64,000 nt of DNA from Niebla homalea. Its lineage: Eukaryota > Ascomycota > Lecanoromycetes > Lecanorales > Ramalinaceae. The stretch spans positions 1,302,001 to 1,366,000 of the forward strand of contig JAHGAU010000004.1 of assembly GCA_019925105.1 (NCBI GenBank), in the 5' to 3' direction. The position numbers and the translations under genes were made by a program. The number at the start of each line of letters is the position of its first letter. Within the stretch, counting starts at the first letter, position 1. Of this stretch, positions 46,737 through 57,913 are shown in pieces. The notes beneath the pieces are model-generated. The model was not told the origin of the DNA and searched no databases. It saw nothing but the letters and a program-made list of their open reading frames with translations.

Positions 46737-48043
46737 ATGAAGCTCACATCCGTTTCCGCTGTCCAGCTTCTGGCCGCGGTCGCCCGCCTGCAACCCGCAT
46801 CCGGCGCCAGCAACTCCTCCAAGGCACCGACCCTGCCCTTAAGCTCCGACTCGACGTTCAACTTCGATTTCCTGATCCCCCTGGGCCTGGCCCTCACTGG
46901 AGGGTCGGACATTAGCCCGGTGCTGGGGGTCGCCAACAAGTCGAGCCCGGGAACATGACATCGTACTACAAGGAGTTCTACAAGCTGGCCAACTACACCA
47001 AGAAACACGCCCAGGACCCGGGGAACGCCTACGATCCCATCAACGTCCGAGACACCTGGTTCTCCACGGCCAATTACTTCCGTCGCGCCGACTTCCTCAT
47101 CCACCAGAATTGGAGCAACCCGGACATCATGACCCTGTGGGCCGAGCAGACCAGCGCCTTCAATAAGGCCATCGCCGCCCTGCCCATCCCGGGGAAGCGG
47201 ATCCGCATCCCCGCCAGGAAGCAGAACTTCACCATCGAAGCCATCTGGTACGGGGCAAGCACGAGCAAGACGGCCAAGCTGCCCACGCTCGTCGTCGGCA
47301 ACGGCTTCGACGCGGCGCAGGAGGACTCGTACCACAACTTCTGTGCGCCCGCGGTGCTCCGGGGCTGGAACTGCATCACGTACGAGGGTCCCGGGCAGAA
47401 CACGGTGCGCCGGTACCAGGACGTCGGCTTCATTCCCCAGTGGGAGGACGTCGGCACCCCCGTGGTCGACTGGCTCTACGAGAACCAGGCGCACGTTGTC
47501 GACAAGGACCGCCTCACCATCCTTGGCAACTCGTTGGGCTCCCTCCTGGCCTTGCGCGTGGCGGCCTTCGAGCCCCGGATCAAGGCGGTGGTCGCCATCG
47601 ACGGCATCTGGGACTTTTATAAGAGCGCTATAGCTCCAGTCCCGGCCGACCTCGTTCCCTTTTTCGAGGCCGGCAAGAAGCAGGAGTTCGATAGCAAGCT
47701 GCTCGAGCGCCGCGCCACCAACCAGCTCTTCACAATGGCCGCCTGGGGTCTAGACCAGGGCCTATGGTCCTTCTACACGCATTCGCCCTTTGAGTTCATC
47801 ACTAAGGCCAAGGAGTATGAGGTCAGCGATTTCGACAAGAAGATCAAGGTGCCCGTCTTTATCGGGAACGGCGAGTTCGACGTCTTCGTGACGGGTCAGC
47901 CTGCGACGCTGAAGCAAGCTCTGGGCATCCTGGGCACGCTTTATGACTTCAACGGCACCGCTGGCTATTACTGTCAAACCGGTACTATACAGGAGATGGT
48001 GAGATCCTTCTTTGCATGGCTGAACAAGACTTTTCCCAAGTAA
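46737..48043 (+). pseudogene. Secreted-type alpha/beta hydrolase, frameshifted, catalytic His probably lost
   Basis: An ATG at 46737 starts a signal-peptide-like N-terminus (about 1-24, ending ASG). The frame is lost after codon 68: between 46940 and 46941 one base seems missing, and the continuation (EPGNMTSYYKEFY...) runs to 48043. The family is the alpha/beta hydrolase group that includes 2,6-dihydropseudooxynicotine hydrolase-like and FrsA/DUF1100-type esterases. Supporting features are DPINVRDTWFSTANYFRRAD, EGPGQ, a nucleophile elbow GNSLGS (Ser codon 47531-47533) and an acid candidate in GNGEFD (47879-47881). The expected His before CysGln near the C-terminus reads Tyr (YYCQ, codon 47969-47971), a change a C-to-T at CpA would make. 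The substrate is unknown. It may be a real pseudogene; the frameshift alone could be a sequencing error. Confidence 0.8.
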
Positions 48044-48570
48044 GTCTGCGTGTACATAAGTGTCGGGTCATGGGCCAAAAATGTAAGAGTGAAAAAGAAG
48101 GGGTAGGATAGACGCACTCAATTGGTATTCGAGGTATTAAGCAGGTGCAAGTAACAGCAACATCGTACTGGGGAAGTGTTATTAGCCTTAAAGTCATAAT
48201 TTCCGCTCTTTTTAATTTTCTTTTCTTCCCGGCCCGATAGAGTTTATTACCCAATCGTAGTTTTATATAATAGTAATATATAAATCGGAAACTTACCACG
48301 AATTTCATTTTAAATAACCCTTTTTTTCTTCGCCTTAATAGCAATCGATACCTCTTAGGGTAAGGTATTAAGGACAATAGACTCTATCTATTACTCGTAC
48401 TCCAGTTAATATTAACGGGTTTAAAATGCTTACGATTACCTGGTATCAAAATTTACGCGTACCCACTCTAATAGCTTTTATTAAATCTATAAATAACGCT
48501 TTATATATAAAATTATTAATTCAGAGATATATATATATATTAATAAACCGATATATATAAACTTTATATA
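48044..48570. other. 3' flank grading into AT-rich DNA, no gene
   Basis: GC-normal to about 48200, then AT-rich. The 130-aa minus-strand ORF (48377-47985) spans the change in composition and overlaps the hydrolase, so it is not supported. Confidence 0.5.
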
Positions 48571-48720
48571 AGAAAAAGGAAGAAAAAGGAAGAAAAAGGA
48601 AGAAAAAGGAAGAAAAAGGAAGAAAAAGGAAGAAAAAGGAAGAAAAAGGAAGAAAAAGGAAGAAAAAGGAAGAAAAAGGAAGAAAAAGGAAGAAAAAGGA
48701 AGAAAAAGGAAGAAAAAGGA
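48571..48720 (+). repeat. 10-bp minisatellite, 15 perfect copies of AGAAAAAGGA
   Basis: Fifteen identical decamers, followed by degenerate copies to about 48770. Purine-only on the + strand. Confidence 0.97.
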
Positions 48721-48770
48721 AGAAAATGAAAAAGAAAGAAAATATAAGAAAAATGAAGGTAAAAAGCTAA

Positions 48771-50101
48771 ATAGAATTTTTTAATAAATAAAATCTATTT
48801 TTAACGGTTAAATTAAAGGACATTTCATTTAATACTGGTTATTATTATATTATAATTCAAGATATAAATAAAACTTAATAAAATATATATTATAATTTTA
48901 AAGCATTATTTAAAACCTATTACTTAAATATTAAAATAGTAATAATTTATATTAATTAACGCCCTTAAAGAAGGTACGTGTAAAAAATAATATTAAGGAA
49001 TTTAAAGTATCTTAAAACCTCTAATAATATAACTATATACTGTCGACCCTGGAAAGTATTATAAACCTCGCGTATAATTTATTTACCCCCTATATAAAAG
49101 TGTTATTAAGTAAATATAGGGATAGTTTACGTCCTATGGATCTACTAAGGATACCTAAATACCTACTATAGAATTCTTTATAGCCTTTTATTCTGCTTGC
49201 TTAATCGTATAAAATACGTATAATTAAATAAAATATACCGTTTAAAAGCGAAGGTGTAATAAGACTCTCCATAGTAGGAGCTATCCGTTATTATCCTACC
49301 TTATCCTCCTCTTCCTTCTTATATTTCTCCCTCTCCCCTTTATTTCTTTTAAGTTTCTTTTCGCCTAGGTTTATTTACTTTAATTTCTTTTTTTTCTCTT
49401 CGTTTTCGCTGCTTACGTCTAACTTTTTACTACCGGATTCACCTTAAACTCGCTTCTTTTATGGGCTTTATCCGATTATTAATTTATTATGTTAATATAT
49501 TAAGAGCTGTTAGATCCACAGCAAGCAAGTAAGTATGCAATATATATGGATTCTCTATAATCTATTTATAAAGATAAAAGGTGCTTATAAGTAAATTACT
49601 AAACGTTCCAGGATATACGGTTAAGTAATGGTATCTATACGTATTATAAGGATATCTTAATATTACTTATATAATTATTTTATAATACTTCTTACCCGTA
49701 TTTTATTCCCGTAATATACCTGTTAATATACCCTTTTATGACCGTATTATTATTAGGGTAATAATACCGATCTTATTTATCCTTATATAATTATCCTTTT
49801 ATTACGTTTAAGCCTTATTAATATAGCGGGAATAGTAATAAATACGTTTTTAAAAAAAATTAAAAAAGTAAAAAAATTCTAATAATAGCTATAGTAACCA
49901 TAATAATAAAAATTTTATATACCGACCGGCTTTAAGGCTTTAAATATACTTAATTAAGCTCCGAGTATATATATATATAAAGTTATAAGGTAATTATTAT
50001 TAAATACTTATTATTAAAAATTAAAAAAATAAAAGAAAGTTAAAACCCCGCGAGAATAACTGAATCCGAATAAATTATTATATATCCGGTTTATAGTCGT
50101 A
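48771..50101. other. AT-rich RIP-degraded DNA; MITE-end relic near 48968
   Basis: At 48968-49015, GGTACGTGTAAAAAATAAT then ATTAAGGAATTTAAAGTATC parallels the right terminus of the 45885 MITE. No gene elsewhere; 49280-49400 is pyrimidine-rich. Confidence 0.45.
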
Positions 50102-50455
50102 ATTTGATTGATTGATTGATTGATTTATATTACGGGTCTAATTAAGTTAATTCCGGCGTTCCTTAATATGCAGCCTTTTAACTTTATTAATAACCGTAAA
50201 AACTTAATATTTATAACGTTAAAGTAAAAACCGGCGTTTATCAGGCTTTTACCCTTTATCCTTTAAGGTAAAGGATATTATTGGCCGTTTAAAAAATAAT
50301 AATTTATTTATATACTTCTTATATTTTAACTCCCCCAAGAAAATCCATAATATTACGATTATATCCTTATAAAGGCTACCCCTAGACTCGTTACTCTTTT
50401 ATTCCTTTATATATCTGTACTGCCTTAACCTTACGTAACACCTCTGAATATCATT
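50102..50455 (-). mobile_element. LINE-like 3' end, copy C
   Basis: Reverse orientation: (ATTG)n tail at 50107-50128 followed by TTATATTACGGGTCTAATTA, the block matching copies E and F to about 50450, where similarity stops. A 5'-truncated copy. Confidence 0.6.
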
Positions 50456-50592
50456 ATTAATACTCATTAGTCGTAATTTTCTAAGGGCTAAATCTCTTAA
50501 AAATAACGTTTCCGGGGTTTTATTAAGTTATATTACGTAATAGGGTCTTCCCTCGGTTTTCCGTCTTTAAGACTTAAAAGCTTTATAAACTC

Positions 50593-52020
50593 TGCTAGAG
50601 AATTAAGTCCCTATATACATAGCATTACGGTTTACGGTATATATAAACATAGCGGATAACTTCCGCGGAAGTCTTAACACGTATACTCGCTTAAAACCAT
50701 ACTTACCTACCTAGTTACTTAATAATTATATTAATTATATATTATACTTATTACGTTCTTAATAAATAATAGCAATAGCTACGTCGGTCCTTTATATATT
50801 ATTATATATATAATAACTCGATTTTATTATTTCGTTATAAATTAATATCTATATATTTTATAAACCTTAAAATTTTACTTTTATAATACTTTTACCGTAT
50901 ATTTCGTTTAATAATTTAAGCCTTAAAATATCTATAGTACTTATTATAAATCACTTTAAAATCAGATCTATTTAGTTGGTTATTAAGTTTATCGCTATAC
51001 CTTTATTTAATTATTTAATAAGCTCCGTATTATCTATTAGCTTAAATACGTTTATATTATTTAAATTATCTTAAACTTTATTATAAAGCTTACGATTTAA
51101 TTTATTACCTATTTACCTTATTATTTATAATTTTTATATACTTTACGTACCTTTTAAGACGCTTATTAAATATTTCGCGTTAAAAAAGTTACTTTACCTT
51201 AAAGTATTATTAATACCCTTATTAATTATAATACTTTAAGATTTTTATAAAAGATTTACACTATAAAAGCCAGAGTAAAAGCAAGCGTTACGATATAAGC
51301 CACTATATAAAAGCTAGCTGCTTTTCCTATACGGTTATTATAGTTTACAAAGCCTATATTATCCTTAATTTTACCCCATAAGGTTTTTTTATTATTATTA
51401 AATTATAAGTTATTTATATCTATAATTATCCTATAAGATAATAAAGGTAATAAGTACTTTAATTAATATTTATAAAGGTTTAATTAAATAATAATTATCT
51501 ATAAAAAAAGGAAAAGGTATATAAATATTTAAAAGTAAAATAATTCCTATTATTTTAATAGTAACTTACTTAAGATACGACCCGGTAAAACCTTAGAGAT
51601 ACGTTTTTTAAGCGATTTAACTTAATTTTAAATCTTAAAAATTACGATTATTTCCCGGGTAATCTTTTTTTAATATACGATTTTAATACGGCGTTAATAT
51701 ATTACTATTATTTATTTATTTTACTTTTTTAATATATTTAGCGCTTTAAATATATTATAGTTATTACCGATAAGGGTATAAGTAATACTATATTAAGGGT
51801 AATAATATATAATAAGGGCGTTACTTTTTTATGTTTTAGCCGGTATATTATTAAAGAATTAAGTCTCTATATATATAGTATTACGGTTTGCGGTATATAA
51901 AAGCATAACGGGTAACTTCCGCGGGGGTTGTAACACGTACACTTACTTAAAACCATAGTTACCTACTTAGCTACTTAATAATTATATCAATAATACATTA
52001 TATTTATTACGTTTTTAATA
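50593..52020 (+). mobile_element. Complete miniature LTR element, 1428 bp, TSD AACTC
   Basis: Two LTRs of exactly 172 bp (50593-50764 and 51849-52020) enclose about 1.08 kb. A perfect AACTC duplication flanks the element (50588-50592, 52021-52025). The LTRs differ mostly by transitions and match the solo LTR at 16225. The interior resembles those at 8724 and 14730 (TTTCCCGGGTA-type block, then GGGCGTTACTTTTTTATG) and has no ORF. Confidence 0.88.
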
Positions 52021-52025
52021 AACTC

Positions 52026-55000
52026 CTGGTATTTTTATAATATAAAAGCCTTAATTAATTTATTTATTAAAGTAATAATTATTATGCTTTACTTAACGTG
52101 GATCTTTTTATCCCGAATTTATTATCGTAATTAATACCGATATATATCGATATATTTAAACTTAATAATAAATTAAGCGTTATTATTTATAAAAATCCGA
52201 ATTATTTATGTATTATTATATTGGACTTTATTTTTAAGTTTAAGTTAATCTTTTTAAAGAACTTATCTTAATATATTTATTCTTTATCCGTTATTAATAT
52301 AGCGTAAAGCTCCGCTTTTATTAAGTTAATAATAACGGTTTTTTACTTAGAGACCTTTTAATTTATTATATTATTTAAGAGTTTAAATCTATACTTTTAT
52401 GAGTTTTTATGAATATTCGAATCGTCCGTACATACGGCATTTAAGAAATTAATAAATAAAGTCCGAGGATTATTAATTTAAATATTAAAGACTATAATAT
52501 AATATAATTTTAATAACTTATAACTTTTTTTTTTACTTTTTAATAATATTCCGATAAATTCATAGGAATTTTAATAGCTTTAAATATATAAAGGTTATAT
52601 TTATAAATATTATTATTATTAAGAAGTTAATTAAGTTTATAACTTATTAATAAATATAGATTTATTAAGGTATTATTTATTTATTATTTTTAATCAAAGT
52701 CTTTAAAAATAATTTAAAAAAGCTAATATTTATTTTATTATTATTTATATATTAAATTTAATAATAATTTTATTTACGTAAATACTCTTAAAAAAAAGGA
52801 ATTAATAAACCTTCCTATTTTATTTAACGCGGATATTAAGAAATTATTATATTTTATTAAGATATTTTATTTATAAATCTTAAGAAACTTAATTTAAAAC
52901 TTATCGACCTTTTTAATATATTAACGGTTATAGATAATAATAATATTATTAATAAAAAAAGAATATTATATACTTATTAATAAAAAGATATCTAACGTTT
53001 ATAACTTAATTTAATCTTAATTTATTAAATATCATTAATAAATAATAATACTATAAAGCTGGTAATTATTTAAGGTTATATAATATTTTTTATATAAGTA
53101 ATAATACGGCTTATCCCTTTTACCCTTTTAGTACTTTAAGGTAGGTAAATTTTTTAATATAATTATTAATAAAAATATTAATAATATTATATCAATAGGT
53201 CTTAAGGTTTTATACTATCACAAATACTTTTATAATCATAAATATATAACTTATAAATATCGCTATAAACGTATTTGAAAGTATATATTAAAGATTATTT
53301 CTTATATATAACCGTACTTTATACTTTTTAAAAAACCCTTTATTATTAAATTTATATTTATATACCTATATAGTAAAGATAAGGTTTTTATTAACCTTAT
53401 TAACCTACTTATATAAGACTTTTATCCAGGTCTTTTTTATTTATAGAACTTTAATTTCTATATTTATTATTGATAAATATCCCTTTAAATAAGGATTTTT
53501 TAATATTTTATAATAAATTTTATCTTATATAATAAGTAATCCTAATAACATTATATTCCTATTAAAGACCGGGTTAATAAATATATTAATAATAATATAA
53601 TATCTACTTTATAAAAATTATAAATAAGGATACAAATTGTAAAGGCAATATAAAAGGATTCATTTATTTTATTAACCACTTATTTGAAGGTTATTACGTA
53701 TACTTCGTTTCTCTTTCTTTAACGCGTAATAATATCCGGGAGGATAATATCCTTATTAAAGTTTGACTTATTAATAAACTTCTTTTAAGGTTTTATTACC
53801 GGTAATATCTTTAAGGTATTATAAAAGTTATTACTTAAGATATTTTAAGGGTATTCTTCCCTATATTAATGAGATTCTTTATTTATTAATTTATTTTACT
53901 TAATAATAAGTATTTATTATAATGGTTATTATACTTAACGGTATTACTAAGGGTAGTAGTCTTATTACCCTTTAAGGGTGATAAAAATAAAAGGAATAAT
54001 AGGTATTTTATCTATATTTCCTTCTTCGTCCCTTTTTAAATTAATAGTTTTTTTAATATTTCCTTACTTTTATCGTCGTTTATATTAAAGTTATCGGGCA
54101 GTTAAATATAATATAGGAAAAATATAAAGTTAAGATATTAAAGATAATATTAAGAAACGGTTTCTTAATTAATTAAATAATATCGATTTCTTTTAAATTA
54201 TAAATTTCTTTTTCATTAAAGGTAACGTTCTTTATATAAATTACCTTTTATTAATTAAAAACTTAAATATTATAAATATTAATACCTTTATATTTTACGA
54301 AAAATTTAAGATAAGTTCTTAAAGTTAACTTATTTTGATATAAGATAAACTTATTTAAAGGGTATATTTTATATTTAAAAGCTTTTAAATAATTAAGATT
54401 AAACTTCCGTTTAATAACTTTTTCTTATAATGGTTTTTAAGTATAATTCTTAGCCGGCATATAGTCTATAAGGAACCCTATTAATTATATAATTTAAGTT
54501 TATAGATATACTGGTAAATTAGCTCCAATCCGTAAAGCTTTTACTTTAATCGAAATAATCCCTCCGTTCTATTCTGAATACCCGTTTTAAGCCGGCGTAT
54601 TTAAGGCCAACGGTTCCCAGGTAATGTTTATCTCAGAATAAAGCAATATGGGATATTTATTGGTATTTATTTAAGCCCGACTGCAATTACATTAAATTAT
54701 AAATAATTCGGAAAGAGGGCTTTTCTGACTTTTCCGCTTTAAAAGGTGATCGTTTTACGATTCAGTATACCTTTAATAAGGTATTTACCTTATATTTATT
54801 TATATATAACACCTTTAATTTATTATTAATCTTTACCCAGTAATAGCTCTTACGAGGTAACAAATAATATTATTATTAATATAAATAAAAAGGTAATATT
54901 ATTCTATTATTATTTTGAACTTAACCTTATTTAATAAGGTTATTATAGATATAAATATTAACTTAATATTATCTTTAAGAAATTCAAAAGGACCGTTCTT

Positions 55001-55974
55001 TAATATATATATTACCGTCTTATTATTAATATATAATCGGTTATATTTTAAATCGAAGTATATACCCTTTTTTAATAGGGAATTGCTATTAATAATATTA
55101 ATATAAAATCCCGGGGCGTAAGAAAGGTTTCTTAACTTAATTATATTTATATCTTTTAAAGTAAAGATATAAACGTCGATTTATTTATACGTAATAACGG
55201 GTAAACTTTTTATCCTTAAGAATATAATTATATTATCGATATGTTCCTTCTTTAAATTAAATTTACTTTTTATTATCTTATTATAAACGTAAATTAATAT
55301 ATAATAATTAAAAAATTATAACGATTTAAAACTTCTATTAATAGTAAATAATGAAAGGCTTAAGGTTAAAAGAATTATAAAAGCCTTTATTTTTAATTAA
55401 AATAACGGTAATATTACCCTTATTAATAGTAATTAGGTTTTTTCCTTATAACTTCGTTTCGCTTTTAAGGTTTTATTAACCTTTCTTATAAGTATAATAT
55501 TTTTTAGCTTTTCCTTTATTTTCTTTTTAATAATTAAATTCGCCCTGACGTTTATTAGCCTTTTAGATTAATTGTCTTTAAAATAATTATGATAATTATA
55601 TTAATTTTAATAATATCTTAAGCTATAAAAATATTTAAGACTTTCCCTTTTTTTTCTTAATAAAAGCCCTTTTAATTTAGATTTTTCTTTAATTTCTATG
55701 TTAAAAGTTAAGTATAAAGCTATTAAAGATTTAACGTTTTTAACCTTATATGTTACTTAAATAATTTTATTACTTTAAATAAAAATGTTTCCTTATTATT
55801 AATAATTCTGAATTAATATATATAGAATATTATTAATATAAATATATACTTCTTAATAGCTATAAGAAAATTAGAAAATATTATTTTTATATTAATATAA
55901 GGCGTAAACTTAATTTTATTTATTAAATTATATTTTAATATATTATCGGTTTTACCGGTGAAAGCATTCGGAGG
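52026..55974. other. Severely RIP-degraded DNA, no gene
   Basis: CpA and TpG are almost absent over long stretches, and stops occur everywhere. It was probably repeat-derived, but no termini or reading frames survive. The 63-aa ORF at 54915 is compositional. Confidence 0.6.
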
Positions 55975-56302
55975 TACTATTTAAAAATTTGATATAAGGC
56001 GGACCCGTAAGGAGATAAAAAAGCAGTAAATCTAAAAATAACCCTTAAAAAGACTTAATCGTAATATTATAGGTTTTCTTGGAAAAAGTATATAAATAAA
56101 TAATTATTCTTTAAATAAGCCGTAAACGCTTTTTATCCTTTAGAATAAGAATAAAAGCTAAATATATACCGGTTTTTAATCTTAACGTTATAAATATCAG
56201 GTTTTACGGTTATTAGTAAGGTTTAAAAGCCGGCTATTAGGGAACGCCGGAGTAAACGTAACTAGATCCGTAGTATAAATCAATTAATTAATTAATATTA
56301 TC
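55975..56302 (+). mobile_element. LINE-like 3' end, copy D
   Basis: 56040-56302 matches the end of copy B (6540-6803), including GAAAAAGTATATAAATAAAT and TAGATCCGTAGTATAAATCA. The tail is (AATT)n/(AATC)n, degraded. The left limit is approximate. Confidence 0.6.
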
Positions 56303-56362
56303 GGTTTATTAATCTTATTTTTACTTTTAAATACTTTTATTAAATATTTAATAGCCTTATTA

Positions 56363-56730
56363 TTGATTGATTGATTGATTGATTTATACTACGGATCTAG
56401 CTAAGCTAATTCCGGCGTTCCTTAATACGCGGCCTTTTAGCCTTATTAATAACCATAAAAACTTAATATTTATAATATTAAAATAAAAACCGGCGTTTAT
56501 TAAGCCTTTACCCTTTATCCCTTAAGGTAAAGGATATTAACGGCCTTTTAAAAAGTAATAATCTATTTATATATTTTCTGTATTTTAACTTCTCCAAGAA
56601 AATCTATAATATTACGATTATATCCTTATAAAGGCTACTTTTAAGCTCGTTATTCTTCCGCTCCTTTATATATCTGTACTGCCTTAACCTTACGTAGCAC
56701 CTCTGAATGTCCTTACCAACACTTACGATA
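56363..56730 (-). mobile_element. LINE-like 3' end, copy E
   Basis: (ATTG)n tail at 56364-56384, then TACTACGGATCTAGCTAAGC and the conserved block matching copies C and F. It stands tail-to-tail with copy D, 60 bp apart. Confidence 0.62.
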
Positions 56731-57816
56731 GCCTTATTATATTAATAAGTACGAGTTATTACTTTAAGACTCTTAATATATCCTATAAATAGGGCTTAAC
56801 CTTTTAAAGGTAATTAATATTTTAAAAAAAGAAATTATTTTGTTAATATAGTCTATAATTTTATTAAAGGATTTATATTATTACTTTTATTTAAACTTTC
56901 GTTTATAATATTATTTTTACGTAAGTTTAAAGATTTATATCCTATTTACCCTTTCTTTTAGTATTATATTTAAAAGAATAATAAATTTTAAGTTTACCGG
57001 TCTTATAAATAAGGGCAATTTTATGTTAAAACATAAATTAATTTAATCTTAAATTATGTATTTAATTACTTTATTTCGGATAATAAAGATTTATTAATTT
57101 TAATCCTTCATTATTATAAGCTTAACGTTTATTTTACTTATTTTAACGATCAATAAAGTTTAATAAAGTATCTTTTTAAAGGAATTTTACCCTTTTTATA
57201 ATATAAGCTTAATCCTTATATTATTACCGGTACTAATAAATACCCCTTATAAAGGTTTTTTCAATATAAATAAGACTCGATTAAAAACATTTACTTTTAA
57301 AATTAAATTTTTAAAGATTTTTTTATTAATTTCGATAGATACGTTTTTTATATATTATAAATAATAAGAAGGTATCTTATTATTTCCCGGTCCTCTATTA
57401 TACTATCCCGTTTATTACCGGTACGGGATAAAAGTACTTTTTCTTTATCCCATACCGGTCCCGTATTATCCCATATTTATCTCGCGGGATTAATCCCGTA
57501 CGGGTTAAGGGAGTAGTGTTAGACTAACCCCGGGCTTAGCCCGGGGTAGGCCCGGTAGGGTCTGAATTTTAGCTATTAATACCCTTAAACCCTAACAGCG
57601 AGTTAAAATAACGAAAGTAATAAGTAAAGAAAATATTATAAGTTTTAAGTATATAGCGTATAGTTAAAAGCTTATGAATCAATTTTTAAAAATTCTTTAA
57701 TTATTTAGACTTTATTATTTAATATTTAAAATATCGTATATACGTTAAGGGATATATAAATATTACGTAAGGAACTATTACTCTTACTTATTATACTTGC
57801 CTTAGTCCCTTAGCCG
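56731..57816. other. AT-rich DNA with GGGATAA repeats and a TGTTAG/CTAACA segment
   Basis: 57395-57500 carries inverted GTACGGGATA/TATCCCATAC motifs like 42666-42810. 57517-57597 begins TGTTAG, ends CTAACA and contains a perfect CCCCGGGC-TTA-GCCCGGGG stem. No matching target duplication was found. No gene. Confidence 0.45.
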
Positions 57817-57819
57817 CTG

Positions 57820-57913
57820 TAGAGAAAAAGCCCGGCCCTAAGCCCCTTCGGGTTAAAGCCCGTATTTAAGTCCCTTCGGGTTAAATACTGATAAACGGGC
57901 CTTTTCTCTACGC
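57820..57913. repeat. Foldback sequence, about 94 bp
   Basis: GTAGAGAAAAAGCCCG at the left pairs with CGGGCCTTTTCTCTAC at the right, with one bulged base. Between them are two CCCTTCGGGTTAAA hairpin units. GC-rich in an otherwise AT-rich block; possibly a DNA-transposon terminus. Confidence 0.7.

Noticed and set aside
46631..47494. 287-aa minus-strand ORF opposite the hydrolase
   Set aside because: Antisense shadow of a GC-rich coding region, Val/Arg/Gly-rich without motifs.
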